Assembly: GCA_021816925.1 (NCBI GenBank)
Contig: JAKAWQ010000021.1
Coordinates: 1-49,062 of the forward strand
Reading direction: 5' to 3'
Length of the DNA stretch: 49,062 nucleotides
From: Pseudomonadota bacterium
GTDB taxonomy: Bacteria > Pseudomonadota > Alphaproteobacteria > Acetobacterales > Acetobacteraceae
Shown here piece by piece: positions 11,293-22,039 of the stretch. The notes under the pieces were generated by a model. It was given only the letters and a program-made list of their open reading frames with translations. It had not been told where the DNA came from and searched no databases. The translations under genes were made by a program, and so were the position numbers. Positions within the stretch are counted from its first letter, which is position 1. Each line of letters starts with the position of its first letter.

Positions 11293-11401
11293 GACACAGG
11301 GCATGGGTGATACACAGGCACCCTCACCCCGCGCTGCGCGCGACCCTCTCCCAGAGGGAGAGGGTAAGGTGTTTCGGGGTCGTGTGAGTGAGTCACCCAT
11401 G
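11284..11401. mobile_element. MITE-like/REP-like palindromic element
   Basis: About 118 bp of non-coding sequence bounded by CATGGGTGA (11284-11292, repeated at 11302-11310 within an 18-bp tandem unit) and its inverse TCACCCATG (11393-11401). The centre holds a perfect hairpin, ACCCTCTCCC-AGA-GGGAGAGGGT (11343-11365), preceded by ACCCTCACCCCGCGC. Such CCTCTCCC/GGGAGAGG hairpins are frequent dispersed intergenic repeats in GC-rich proteobacteria. There is no transposase and no internal gene. It may also act as the transcription end between the convergent modC-type and DUF3501 genes. Confidence 0.6.
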
Positions 11402-11459
11402 AGCCAAGGTTGGTAATAGCTCGCCGGGCGACGCCCCGTTCTTCCTTGCCGCTGTCCGG

Positions 11460-12044
11460 TCAGTCGAGGTCGCGCGCAAGCTCCGCCCGTACCGCGGGCG
11501 GAATAACCGCCATGTGGCTGTAGTTCGGGTGCGACAGCCCGACGACGGCCTCCACCGCAGGATCACGGAACGCCGCAATCTGCCGGGGCTCGAAGGGAAA
11601 ATGCACGAACTGCACCGAAGACGCCTTGCCTTCGGCGGTGGTTCGGTCTGTATCGGTCTCGGGGCGAGCACGCAAGGTCTCGCCGCCGAGGCGGATGAAC
11701 GCCGTCTCCTCGATCCCGCCCAGCGTCGCCAGCACGTGCGCCCGCCGCACGGGGTCGTCGATCTCTATCATGAAGGTCGCGACCAGCTCGGCGCCTTGCG
11801 GAATCAGCGGATTGTATGCCGCAAGCTCGTCGGGAATCTGGGCCGGGCCGCCGCGTTCGATGTGCAGCATCTCGTGCACCTGCAGCCACATCGTCTCGTA
11901 GGACTCGAAATAGAACGTGACATAGGGCCCGACCGCGACGCGACGGCGGCGCTTCACGGCACCGATCTCGCGGCGGCGCTCCGCGCGGATCCGCGCATAT
12001 TCCGCGGGAGCAAGGATATCGGCGTAATCAATCCGGCGCTTCAC
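11460..12044 (-). CDS. DUF3501 family protein
   Basis: A 194-residue soluble protein of the DUF3501 family, function unknown. Recognisable segments are the Arg/Lys-rich N-terminus (RRIDYADILAPAEY), VAVGPYVTFYFESYETMWLQVHEMLHIERGG and the terminal NYSHMAVIPPAVRAELARDL. The frame is open further upstream. The GTG at 12044 overlaps the stop of the preceding Fe-S protein gene and gives the family's usual start, so it is preferred. It is the last gene of a three-gene operon with rubrerythrin and a CCG-domain Fe-S protein, a grouping seen in other proteobacteria. A role in peroxide or redox metabolism is inferred only from that association. Confidence 0.88.
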   Translation of the reverse strand: MKRRIDYADILAPAEYARIRAERRREIGAVKRRRRVAVGPYVTFYFESYETMWLQVHEMLHIERGGPAQIPDELAAYNPLIPQGAELVATFMIEIDDPVRRAHVLATLGGIEETAFIRLGGETLRARPETDTDRTTAEGKASSVQFVHFPFEPRQIAAFRDPAVEAVVGLSHPNYSHMAVIPPAVRAELARDLD

Positions 12045-13381
12045 GGCATGGTCTCCAATCCATAGGCACGCGCGAGCAGTTGGATAGGGTGACCTTGCAA
12101 GGTGGGCGCGGGCCGTTCCCCGCCAAGCCGTTCCATTTCCTGCCTGATGTGCGCACCCGCGAGAGGACATTCCGAGGCAACGAACGCCTTGCCGCTTTCG
12201 CGTACACGCCGCGCCGTGGGCCGGCCGAGTTTCAGCGCAGTCTCGAAATGCGGAAGCTTGTAACCCCAGGCGCCGCCGTGCCCCGAGCAGCGCTCGACAA
12301 CCTCCACCTCGGTGTCGGGCAACAGCCGCAGCATCTCCGCCGCTTTCTGGCCCATGTTCTGCGCCCGCGCGTGGCAGGCGATGTGGAGGGCGATCCCCCC
12401 GGGCACCGCCCGCAGCCCCGGCGCCATGCCTTCCTTGCGCGCAATGTCCAGCACGTACTCGCTGAGATCGAAGCTCGCCCCGGCAAGCCGCTTCACCGCC
12501 GCGTCATCGGGCAGGATGAGCGGCCATTCGAACTTGACCATCAGCGCGCAGGAGGGCACGAGCGCGATCACGTCGTACCCGCGGTCGATCCACGCGCCGA
12601 GCTTCCCCGCCACCACGCGCGCCGCCGTCGCAACCGCATCGACCCGGCCCTGTTCCAGCCTGGGCATGCCGCAACAGGCGGGATGCGCGACCTCGGTCTC
12701 GACGCCGTTGTGCGCCAGAACCGCGCGCGCCGCGCCGCCGATCGCGGGCTCGTTGTAATTGACGAAGCAGGTCGCATAGAGCACTGCCTTGCGCCCGTGC
12801 GCGGGTGCGGCGGTATTGACCGGCGGAGCGGTGTCCAGAGTGAACGGCTTCCCTGCATATTTGGGCAGATCAGCGTCATGATGCAGGCCGGCATTGCGTT
12901 CCAGCCATACGCGCATCCGGCCGTTGCGCCGGTCCGTCGCCCAGTTGAAGAGCGGCGCTGCCAGGCGGGCAAGCCTGCCGTTGCGGTCGGTCGCGGCGAG
13001 CGCGCGATCGGCGAAGGTGAGTTCGCCACGTTTCGCCTGCGCCGCGCGGGCGCGCAGCATCAGGTGCGGAAAATCAACGTCGAATTCATGCGGCGGCACA
13101 TACGGGCACTTCGTCATGAAGCACATGTCACAAAGCGTGCAGGCGTCGATGACCCGCACAAAATCGGCGCTCGCGACACTTTCCAGCTCGCCGGTTTCCG
13201 AATTGTCGATCAGATCGAAAAGACGCGGGAACGAATCGCAAAGATTGAAGCAGCGCCGGCAGGTGTGGCAGATGTCGAACACCCGCCTGAGCTCGGCATC
13301 GAGCTTGTCCGAGTCGTAATACGCGGCGTCCTGCCACGCGATCGGATGGCGGACGGGCGCCTCCAGGCTGCCCTCTCTCAT
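12041..13381 (-). CDS. heterodisulfide reductase-related (GlpC/HdrD-like) Fe-S protein
   Basis: A 446-residue probable electron-transfer protein. The N-terminal third carries two 4Fe-4S ferredoxin motifs, C-x2-C-x2-C-x3-C ([11 protein letters not shown]) and [13 protein letters not shown]. The C-terminal half has two CCG/cysteine-rich domains of the HdrB/GlpC type ([13 protein letters not shown] and [13 protein letters not shown]), which in relatives bind unusual Fe-S clusters at thiol/disulfide or quinone active sites. The second domain reads CSG rather than CCG. There is no membrane anchor. It is followed with GTGA overlap by DUF3501 and preceded by rubrerythrin. A plausible role is to pass electrons to rubrerythrin or to an unknown acceptor; the substrate is not known. 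Confidence 0.88.
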   Translation of the reverse strand: MREGSLEAPVRHPIAWQDAAYYDSDKLDAELRRVFDICHTCRRCFNLCDSFPRLFDLIDNSETGELESVASADFVRVIDACTLCDMCFMTKCPYVPPHEFDVDFPHLMLRARAAQAKRGELTFADRALAATDRNGRLARLAAPLFNWATDRRNGRMRVWLERNAGLHHDADLPKYAGKPFTLDTAPPVNTAAPAHGRKAVLYATCFVNYNEPAIGGAARAVLAHNGVETEVAHPACCGMPRLEQGRVDAVATAARVVAGKLGAWIDRGYDVIALVPSCALMVKFEWPLILPDDAAVKRLAGASFDLSEYVLDIARKEGMAPGLRAVPGGIALHIACHARAQNMGQKAAEMLRLLPDTEVEVVERCSGHGGAWGYKLPHFETALKLGRPTARRVRESGKAFVASECPLAGAHIRQEMERLGGERPAPTLQGHPIQLLARAYGLETMP

Positions 13382-13448
13382 GCCCCTGTCTTCTTAATTC
13401 GCACAAGCAGGCACCGCGCCCCGTCGGGGCGCGGTGCCGATGTTGCGG

Positions 13449-13868
13449 TTACCTGAGATCGTCAAGCGCGCGCTGGAACCGGCCCGCATGCGAGCGTTCG
13501 GCCTTGGCGAGGGTCTCGAACCAGTCGGCGATCTCGTCGAACCCTTCCTCGCGCGCCGAGCGAGCCATGCCCGGATACATGTCCGTATATTCGTGCGTCT
13601 CGCCGGCAACCGCCGATTTGAGGTTCGCCCCGGTCGCGCCGATAGGCAGGCCGGTGACCGGATCGCCCACGGCCTCGAGGAACTCGAGATGCCCGTGCGC
13701 GTGCCCCGTCTCGCCCTCGGCGGTGGAGCGGAACACTGCCGCCACATCATTATACCCCTCCACGTCCGCCTTCTGGGCAAAATAGAGGTAGCGCCGGTTC
13801 GCCTGAGATTCGCCTGCGAAGGCATATTTCAGGTTCTCCTCCGTTTTGCTGCCCTTAAGGTGCGTCAT
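13449..13868 (-). CDS. rubrerythrin-family diiron protein lacking the rubredoxin domain
   Basis: A 139-residue four-helix-bundle ferritin-like protein; relatives reduce hydrogen peroxide at a diiron site. Diiron ligand motifs are visible: Glu20 in AFAGES, E-x2-H at Glu53/His56 ([10 protein letters not shown]), and the second set around [12 protein letters not shown] and [10 protein letters not shown]. There is no C-terminal Cys-x2-Cys rubredoxin module, so the protein needs an external electron donor; the Fe-S protein encoded 67 bases downstream is an obvious candidate. The frame is open further upstream, but AGGAGG lies 7 bases before the ATG at 13868, which fixes the start. Confidence 0.93.
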   Translation of the reverse strand: MTHLKGSKTEENLKYAFAGESQANRRYLYFAQKADVEGYNDVAAVFRSTAEGETGHAHGHLEFLEAVGDPVTGLPIGATGANLKSAVAGETHEYTDMYPGMARSAREEGFDEIADWFETLAKAERSHAGRFQRALDDLR

Positions 13869-14060
13869 GCCATGACCTCCTTGCGAATGAGAAACCTGCC
13901 TGGAAAGAATAGCCGGGTTGCCGATACCTCCGCAACGCAAGGACCACTCTGCGCCGAGCCAGGCGGCATTGAACTAAGTCTTCGCCGCGCCGATTGTCCA
14001 ATCGAAAGTCTGAATGCGGCGGATTGAACGATCCTATCGGGGCGGCCGGGGGTACAGGCG

Positions 14061-15068
14061 CTAAACGGACCGCACCGCCCGTCGCGTCGCGCGCGTCGCG
14101 CCCGCCCTCTCCGCGATTCGCTCTTCGATGCAGTCCCAGATCGCCGCTTCCAGATGCGCGCCGCCCAGCCGCGCCACCTCCTGCAGCCCGGTCGGCGAGG
14201 TGACGTTGATCTCGGTGAGCCAGTCGCCGATCACGTCGATGCCGACGAAGATCAGCCCCTGCTCGCGCAAGGTGGGCCCGATGCGGGTGCAGATCTCCCG
14301 ATCGCGCGCGCTGAGCGTGGTCGCCACGGGTTTGGCACCGACGTGCATGTTCGCCCGCGCCTCGCCCTCGGCCGGAATGCGGTTGACGGCGCCGAGCGGT
14401 TCGCCGTCCACCAGGATGATGCGCTTGTCGCCCTGCCGCACCGCCGGCTCGTAGCGCTGCAACATGAGGGGTTCGCGCGTGCGGGCGAAGTGCATTTCCA
14501 GCACGGAATTGAAGTTCTCGTCGTCCGGGCGGATGCGGAACACGCCGGCGCCGCCGTTGCCGAACAGCGGCTTGATGACGATCTCGCGATGCTCGGCGCG
14601 GAAGGCGCGCATCGCCGCGACATCCCAGGTGACGAGCGTCGGGGGCATCAATTCGGGGAAGTGGGTGACGAGCAGCTTCTCGGGCGCGTTGCGCACGTTG
14701 CGCGGTTCGTTCACCACGAGCGTCCCCGGCCGGATATGTTCGAGCAGGTGGGTTGCCGTGATGTAGGCCATGTCGAACGGCGGATCCTGGCGCATCAGCA
14801 CGACATCCATGCCCGCGAGATCGAGCGTCTCCTCCGGGCCGAGCCGATAGATCTCGGCGGGTGGGCGCGCAACCGCCACGCGGCGGGCACGCGCCGCAAG
14901 GTGCACGCTCTCGCCCACGCTCGTGAACGCGAGATTGCGGACCTCGTAGTGCCAGAGAAGATGGCCGCGGGCTTGCGCCTCCAGCATCAGCACGAACGTC
15001 GAGTCGGCGTCGGGATTGATGGACCCGAGCGGGTCCATCTGCACCGCGACCTTGAGCGGGTGCGCCAT
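14061..15068 (-). CDS. gshB: glutathione synthase
   Basis: ATP-grasp ligase that joins glycine to gamma-glutamylcysteine in the last step of glutathione synthesis. The 335-residue protein has the family start KVAVQMDPLGSINPDADSTF, the phosphate loop KPLFGNGGAGVFRI (about residues 155-168) and the Mg/ATP site GDWLTEINVTSPTG. The ATG at 15068 is preferred over an upstream in-frame start because it begins the conserved N-terminus. It starts 14 bases after the thiC stop, so it is probably read from the thiC transcript. The C-terminal tail (GATRATRRAVRSV) is a short Arg-rich extension. Confidence 0.95.
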   Translation of the reverse strand: MAHPLKVAVQMDPLGSINPDADSTFVLMLEAQARGHLLWHYEVRNLAFTSVGESVHLAARARRVAVARPPAEIYRLGPEETLDLAGMDVVLMRQDPPFDMAYITATHLLEHIRPGTLVVNEPRNVRNAPEKLLVTHFPELMPPTLVTWDVAAMRAFRAEHREIVIKPLFGNGGAGVFRIRPDDENFNSVLEMHFARTREPLMLQRYEPAVRQGDKRIILVDGEPLGAVNRIPAEGEARANMHVGAKPVATTLSARDREICTRIGPTLREQGLIFVGIDVIGDWLTEINVTSPTGLQEVARLGGAHLEAAIWDCIEERIAERAGATRATRRAVRSV

Positions 15069-15082
15069 GCGATGGGAAGCGC

Positions 15083-17073
<1,991 letters not shown>

Positions 17074-17167
17074 GAAAGGATCGGTGATCGGGAGGGCGAT
17101 GTCAATGCCGGCGTGCCGCCCCGTTCGGGGCGAGGGGCGCGTGGCAGGCAGATTGCCGAAAGTTTTG

Positions 17168-17196
17168 TTGTGGACAGCGGAGAGGCCAGCCATTAT
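17168..17196 (+). promoter_or_regulatory. possible sigma-70 promoter for the LivKHMGF-type operon
   Basis: TTGTGG (17168-17173) and CATTAT (17191-17196) are separated by 17 bases and lie 82 bases before the binding-protein start, in the intergenic space divergent from the thiC leader. Each hexamer matches consensus only partly, so this is a suggestion, not an assignment. Confidence 0.3.
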
Positions 17197-17278
17197 CCGG
17201 CCGCAATCCGCGCGACGGGCGCGGCATGGCGGGGGGCGTGTGTGCGCAGTCCGCGCCATGAGGACAGGGAGGACCGTT

Positions 17279-18541
17279 ATGGTTGAAGGGAAGCCTTCGG
17301 GCCGGCTTGGCCGCCGGCGCATTCTTCAGGCAGGTGCCGCACTCGGCGCCGTGGGCGCGGTGCAGGTCACCTCGCCCTTCATCGTCAAGGCGCTCGGTGA
17401 AGTGCCGATCAAGTTCGGCTACGAGGATCCGCTCACCGGCAGCCTTTCCATCGTCGCGATCTCCGAGATCCAGGGCGCCAAGCTCGCGGTCGAGGAGATC
17501 AACAAGAAGGGCGGCATCATGGGCCGCCAGCTCGTGCTCTACGTCGAGGATTCGGCGAACGATGTCGGCACCGGCGTCGAGAAGGAACGTCTCCTGATCG
17601 ACAAGTACCACTGCAACATCACCTTCGGCGACGTCAATTCCGGCATCGCCTACGCGGTCGCGCAGGTGGCAACCGAGAAGGGCGTGCTGCACATCGTCCC
17701 GGGCGGCCACACCGACCCGATCACCGGCAAGGACTGTACCTGGAACGTGTTCCGCATCTGCAACACAACCTCGATGGATGCGAACGCGATCTCCAACATC
17801 CTGATCAAGAAGTACGGCAAGCGCTGGTATTTCGTGACCCCGGATTATGCCTATGGCCATACGCTCCAGGCGGCCTTCATCAAGGATCTCAAGGCCGCGG
17901 GGGGAACCTACGAGTACGCGCTGCTGCCGATCGCGGCGAGCGACTTCTCGGCCACGCTGATCAAGGCCAAGGCGTTCAAGCCGAACGTCCTCTTGAACAA
18001 CATGGGCGGGCTCGCGCAGATCGATTTGATGAAGCAGTTCGTCGAGTTCGGCATGGAGAAGGAGATGGGCCTCGGCGGCGCGCTCTACGAGGTCGAGGAG
18101 ATCGTCGCCGTTCCCGCCGCAGCGCAGACCGGCTGGTGGGACATGGAGTGGTGGTGGAACCAGCCGGGCGTTCCGCACGTCGCCGAGTTCGTAGCCGCCA
18201 TCAAGAAGAAATACAACAAGATCGCCTCTGCCCGGCACTGGTTCGGGTACGTGGCGATGTATTCCGGCAAGCTCGCGATCGAGAAGGCGAAGAGCCTGAA
18301 GGCGATCGATCTTGCGCACGCCCTCGCGGGCATGGAGCTGCCGCCCGAAGTGGCGCTGCAGCCGGGCAAGGTCTTCTATCGCGCGGGTGATCACCAGTTG
18401 ATGCCGAACATCTTCGCCGGCGAGGTCCACCCGCCGCCGGCGAACAACCCCGGCAACTTCTTCACGGTCGCCGAGATGGTGTCCGCGGAGAAGGCGTGGC
18501 CGCTGGCCGACACGGGCTGCCACATGAAGTATCCGGCCTGA
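17279..18541 (+). CDS. branched-chain-amino-acid/amide-type ABC transporter substrate-binding protein
   Basis: A 420-residue periplasmic binding protein of the LivK/UrtA/FmdD class. The N-terminus has a twin-arginine-type signal (GRRRILQAGAALGAVGAV, residues 11-28), suggesting export of a folded protein. The core shows PIKFGYEDPLTGSLS, an ALEE-like helix (AKLAVEEINKKGGIMGRQL), and DYAYGHTLQAAFIKDL. A tryptophan-rich loop (TGWWDMEWWWNQ, near residue 284) could line an aromatic-friendly pocket. The ATG at 17279 has AGGGAGGA 5 bases upstream, although the frame is open further upstream. The substrate cannot be read from sequence; amides, aromatic acids or amino acids are all possible. Confidence 0.85.
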   Translation: MVEGKPSGRLGRRRILQAGAALGAVGAVQVTSPFIVKALGEVPIKFGYEDPLTGSLSIVAISEIQGAKLAVEEINKKGGIMGRQLVLYVEDSANDVGTGVEKERLLIDKYHCNITFGDVNSGIAYAVAQVATEKGVLHIVPGGHTDPITGKDCTWNVFRICNTTSMDANAISNILIKKYGKRWYFVTPDYAYGHTLQAAFIKDLKAAGGTYEYALLPIAASDFSATLIKAKAFKPNVLLNNMGGLAQIDLMKQFVEFGMEKEMGLGGALYEVEEIVAVPAAAQTGWWDMEWWWNQPGVPHVAEFVAAIKKKYNKIASARHWFGYVAMYSGKLAIEKAKSLKAIDLAHALAGMELPPEVALQPGKVFYRAGDHQLMPNIFAGEVHPPPANNPGNFFTVAEMVSAEKAWPLADTGCHMKYPA

Positions 18542-18560
18542 CGGCGCGCCGATGAGAATA

Positions 18561-18595
18561 CCCCTGCCGCCCTTCGGAGGCCCGGGCGGCAGGGG
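18561..18595 (+). terminator. strong hairpin between binding-protein and permease genes
   Basis: CCCCTGCCGCCC (18561-18572) pairs perfectly with GGGCGGCAGGGG (18584-18595) around an 11-base loop. No T-run follows. A hairpin at this point is typical of ABC operons in which the binding protein is made in excess, through partial termination or protection of the upstream mRNA. Confidence 0.7.
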
Positions 18596-18647
18596 CGTTC
18601 GCCGAGATCCGGGAAGCGCAATGGAACGATAGCGGCACGGGGTGCCA

Positions 18648-19517
18648 ATGCTGCAGCTCATCCTCTTCAACGTCTTCAACGGACTGATCATCGGGGCCTT
18701 CTACGTGCTGCTGGCGCTCGGCCTGTCGATGATCCTCAACCTCAGCAACGTGATCAATTTCGCGCACGGGAACTTCCTCGCGCTCGGCGGCTACCTCGCC
18801 TACGTGCTGATCCCCTATGTGGGATTCTGGCCTTCGCTCCTCATCGCGCCGCTGCTGACCGCCGCCATCGGCTTCATCATCGAGCGGACGATGGTTCGCC
18901 GCGTCTACGGCCGCGACCCGGTGTACAGCCTGCTGCTCACCTTCGGGCTCGCCTTCATGATCGAGGATGCGTGCCGCTATATCTGGGGCGTGAACGGCCT
19001 GCCGCTCACCACGCCATCCAGCATTTCCCAGCCGCTCAGCAGCACGTTCTTCTTCATCACCGCGTATCGCCTCTTCATGGTGGCGATCGTGATCGTGGTG
19101 GTCGCCGGCCTGTTCGCCTTCCTGCGCTACTCGCGCATGGGCATGCGCATCCGCGCCGGCGTGCTCGACCTCGACACCGTCTCGGCGCTCGGCGTGAACG
19201 TGAAGCTTCTGCGCTCGCTCAATTTCGCCGTCGGCATCTTCCTCGCCGGTCTCGCCGGCGTGCTGGCCGGCGGCCAGATCGGGCTCAACCCGAACATGGG
19301 CGACAGCCTGCTCCTGCCGAGCTTCATCGCCATCATCGTCGGCGGCTTTGGCAGCCTCACCGGCACTCTGGCCGGCGGGCTCCTCATCGGCGTGACCTCT
19401 GCCATCACCGCCGTCTTCTATCCGAGCGCCCAGCAGGCCGTGGTCTATGCGCTGATGATCCTGGTGCTGCTGGTCCGGCCGCAAGGCCTGCTCGGCGAGG
19501 AAGGGCTGGTGATATGA
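18648..19517 (+). CDS. livH: LivH-type branched-chain ABC transporter permease
   Basis: Inner-membrane permease of 289 residues with about eight hydrophobic segments. The LivH family start (LFNVFNGLIIGAFYVLLALGLSMI), NLSNVINFAHGNFLALGGY and the cytoplasmic loop GMRIRAGVLDLDTVSALGVNV are clear. ATG 18648 is chosen; an in-frame GTG at 18642 is possible. Its stop overlaps the start of the second permease (ATGA), so the two subunits are translationally coupled, consistent with a heterodimeric channel. Confidence 0.92.
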   Translation: MLQLILFNVFNGLIIGAFYVLLALGLSMILNLSNVINFAHGNFLALGGYLAYVLIPYVGFWPSLLIAPLLTAAIGFIIERTMVRRVYGRDPVYSLLLTFGLAFMIEDACRYIWGVNGLPLTTPSSISQPLSSTFFFITAYRLFMVAIVIVVVAGLFAFLRYSRMGMRIRAGVLDLDTVSALGVNVKLLRSLNFAVGIFLAGLAGVLAGGQIGLNPNMGDSLLLPSFIAIIVGGFGSLTGTLAGGLLIGVTSAITAVFYPSAQQAVVYALMILVLLVRPQGLLGEEGLVI

Positions 19518-20503
19518 GCCTCGCCACCGCCGCCGCAGCCGCCGAGGCTCTTCCCTCCGCCCAGCGGCGCCTGCTGGCGACTGCCGGCGTTTGGATCATC
19601 CTGATCGCGGCCCCTTTCTGGATGCCCCTGGTCGGCGGCTACACCGATCTCGGGACCCGCGTGATCGTTCTCGGTCTCGCCGCGATGTCTCTCAATTTCC
19701 TGCTCGGCTACACCGGCATGATGAGCTTCGGCCATGCCGCCTATTTCGGTCTCGGCGTCTATGGCGCGGGCCTCATCCTCAAGGACGTGACGGCTTCCAC
19801 ACCTCTCGCCCTGGTCGCCGGGACTTTGCTCGGCGGGATCGCAGGCGTCGTGTTCGGCCGGCTGATCGCTCGCACGCGCGGCGTTGCCTTCGCCATGATC
19901 ACCATCGCCTTCCAGCAGATCCTCTATTACGTCGCCTACAAATGGAACGGCGTCACCGGCGGCTTCGACGGGCTGCGCGGCTTCGTCCGCCAGCCGATCC
20001 ATCTCGGCCCGCTGGTACTGAATATCCGGAGCAACGATCTCGTCTTCTACTACTTCGTGCTGGCGATCTTTGCCCTCGCCGTGGGTGCGATGGGCCTCAT
20101 CCTGCGCTCGCCCTTCGGCCGCACGCTGCTTGCGGTGCGCGAGAACCAGCGCCGCGCGCGCTTCCTCGGCATCGACGTCAATCGTCATGTCTGGCTCTCC
20201 TTCTCCGTCTCCGCGTTCTTCATCGCCATCGCCGGGGCGCTCTATGCGCTGCTCAACAACTTCGCCGACCCGTCCTCCATGTATTATGTGCTTTCGGGAC
20301 AGTTCGTGATCATGGCCGTGATGGGCGGGATGCGCACCTTCTGGGGGCCGTTGCTCGGCGCCGCGGTGTTCGTCGTGCTGCAGAACTACTTCTCCAGCAT
20401 CACCCTCAACTGGCTCTTCTTCGTCGGCCTCCTCTTCGTCCTGGTCGTGATGTTCTTCCCGCGCGGATTGCTCGGCATCTTCCAGCGGCGGAGGGCGGCA
20501 TGA
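19514..20503 (+). CDS. livM: LivM-type branched-chain ABC transporter permease
   Basis: Second permease subunit, 329 residues with about nine hydrophobic segments. Family features are LNFLLGYTGMMSFGHAAYFGLGVYGAG near residue 58 and the ATPase-contact loop SPFGRTLLAVRENQRRARFLGIDV near residue 205. The N-terminal 20 residues are Ala-rich and poorly conserved. It overlaps livH by ATGA at its start and livG by ATGA at its end, so livHMG form one translational unit. Confidence 0.92.
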   Translation: MSLATAAAAAEALPSAQRRLLATAGVWIILIAAPFWMPLVGGYTDLGTRVIVLGLAAMSLNFLLGYTGMMSFGHAAYFGLGVYGAGLILKDVTASTPLALVAGTLLGGIAGVVFGRLIARTRGVAFAMITIAFQQILYYVAYKWNGVTGGFDGLRGFVRQPIHLGPLVLNIRSNDLVFYYFVLAIFALAVGAMGLILRSPFGRTLLAVRENQRRARFLGIDVNRHVWLSFSVSAFFIAIAGALYALLNNFADPSSMYYVLSGQFVIMAVMGGMRTFWGPLLGAAVFVVLQNYFSSITLNWLFFVGLLFVLVVMFFPRGLLGIFQRRRAA

Positions 20504-21252
20504 CGGCCATGCTCGAAGCCCGCGGCGTTTCCAAGCATTTCGGCAGCCTGGTTGCCGTGAGGAACGTCTCGCTCAGCGTCGCCAAGGGGGAACTGCGCGC
20601 CATCATCGGCCCGAACGGCGCCGGCAAGACGACCTTCTTCAACCTGATCACCGGCTTCTTCGCGCCGACCTCGGGCGAGATCGTTTTCGACGGCCGCACC
20701 GTGAGCGGGCTCTCCGCCGAGCAGCGCGTCAAGATCGGCATGGCGCGCACCTTCCAGATCACGGAAGTCTTCCCCGAGCTTTCCGTGGACGAGAACGTGC
20801 GCATCGCCGCCGAGGTCACGGCCGGCCATGCGCTCAGCCCCTGGCTTTCGGCGTTGCAGGAACGCGGCATCGATCACACCGTATCGGACCTGATCGCGCG
20901 CGTCGGCCTTGCCGGCAAGGCGGACCGGCCGGTCGGCGAACTGGCGCACGGCGACCAGCGGGCGGTGGAGATCGCGATGGCGCTGGCGCTGCGCCCGCGT
21001 CTCCTCCTGCTCGACGAACCGACCGCGGGCATGGGCGAGCAGGAGACCCATCAGATCGCCGGTCTGATCCGGCGCCTGCACCGCGAGGAGAGCTACACCA
21101 TCATCCTCGTCGAGCACGACATGCGCGTGGTGTTTCATCTGGCCGATCGCATCACGGTGCTCGACCAGGGCGCGCTCCTGGCCGACGGCACGCCGGAGGA
21201 GATCGCCGCCAACCGTGCCGTGCAGGAAGCCTATCTCGGGAAAGCCGCATGA
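20500..21252 (+). CDS. livG: LivG-type ABC transporter ATP-binding protein
   Basis: One of two ATPases of the importer, 250 residues. It has Walker [10 protein letters not shown] near residue 39, a Q-loop in MARTFQITEVFPELSVDENV, Walker [14 protein letters not shown] and H-loop EHD. The ABC signature is degenerate (ELAHGDQRAVEIAMAL instead of LSGGQ), as is common in LivG-type subunits, where the two ATPases carry different signatures. It overlaps livM and livF by 4 bases each. Confidence 0.93.
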   Translation: MTAMLEARGVSKHFGSLVAVRNVSLSVAKGELRAIIGPNGAGKTTFFNLITGFFAPTSGEIVFDGRTVSGLSAEQRVKIGMARTFQITEVFPELSVDENVRIAAEVTAGHALSPWLSALQERGIDHTVSDLIARVGLAGKADRPVGELAHGDQRAVEIAMALALRPRLLLLDEPTAGMGEQETHQIAGLIRRLHREESYTIILVEHDMRVVFHLADRITVLDQGALLADGTPEEIAANRAVQEAYLGKAA

Positions 21253-21980
21253 ACGCGATCGAGGCCGAGGGCCTGCACACCTATTACGGCAAGAGCCACA
21301 TCCTGCACGGCGTCAGCCTCCTGGTCGAGGAGGGCAAGCTGACGACCCTGCTCGGCCGCAATGGTGCCGGCAAAACGACCACCATGCGCAGCCTGATGGG
21401 GCTGACCCCGCCGCGCGAGGGGAGCGTGCGATTCTTCGGCACGAAAACGACGCACTGGCCGCCCTTCCGCATCGCCGCGCTCGGGGTCGGCTATGTGCCC
21501 GAGGGCCGGCGTATCTTTCCCAATCTTTCGGTCGAGGAGAACCTGAAGGTTCCGCTCGAACGCCGCGGACCGTGGTCCATTCCGCGAATCTACAAGCTCT
21601 TCCCGCCCCTGGCCGAGCGCAGGAACAACCGCGGCCGGCAGCTCTCGGGCGGCGAGCAGGAAATGCTCTCGATTGCGCGCGCGCTGCTGATCAATCCGAA
21701 GATCCTGATCCTGGACGAGCCCTCCCAGGGGCTCGCGCCGCTCGTCGTCCGCGATGTCTTCCGCATCGTCTCCGAAATGCGCGACGAGGGCATTTCCGTA
21801 TTGCTGGTCGAGCAGAATGCGCGCATGAGCCTCGAGATCGCCGATTTCGCCTATGTGCTCGACGACGGGGCGATCGTGCACGCCGGCCCGGCCGCCGAAC
21901 TCGCCAGGGACGAGGCGCGCATCGAGGCCCTTGCCGGGGCAACCGCGGAGGGATGGGAAGAGAGGGTGCCCGCCGCGTAA
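21249..21980 (+). CDS. livF: LivF-type ABC transporter ATP-binding protein
   Basis: Second ATPase of the importer, 243 residues. It has the LivF start IEAEGLHTYYGKSHILHGVSL, Walker A GRNGAGKTT, the sequence GVGYVPEGRRIFPNLSVEENL, a canonical signature QLSGGEQEMLSIARALL, Walker B ILILDEPSQGLAP and VEQNARMSLEIAD. It completes a five-gene importer. The end is convergent with the minus-strand UPF0114 gene, with about 60 bases between the stops and no obvious terminator. Confidence 0.94.
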   Translation: MNAIEAEGLHTYYGKSHILHGVSLLVEEGKLTTLLGRNGAGKTTTMRSLMGLTPPREGSVRFFGTKTTHWPPFRIAALGVGYVPEGRRIFPNLSVEENLKVPLERRGPWSIPRIYKLFPPLAERRNNRGRQLSGGEQEMLSIARALLINPKILILDEPSQGLAPLVVRDVFRIVSEMRDEGISVLLVEQNARMSLEIADFAYVLDDGAIVHAGPAAELARDEARIEALAGATAEGWEERVPAA

Positions 21981-22039
21981 GCCACCGGCGCCCGCCGCGC
22001 TCCGGCGCATCGTGGTCCGCTCTCTATGCCGCCTCGCGT

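Noticed and set aside
11284-11401. CRISPR array suggested by repeated units
   Set aside because: Only two direct units of 18 bp with no spacers of regular length, and no cas genes in the window.
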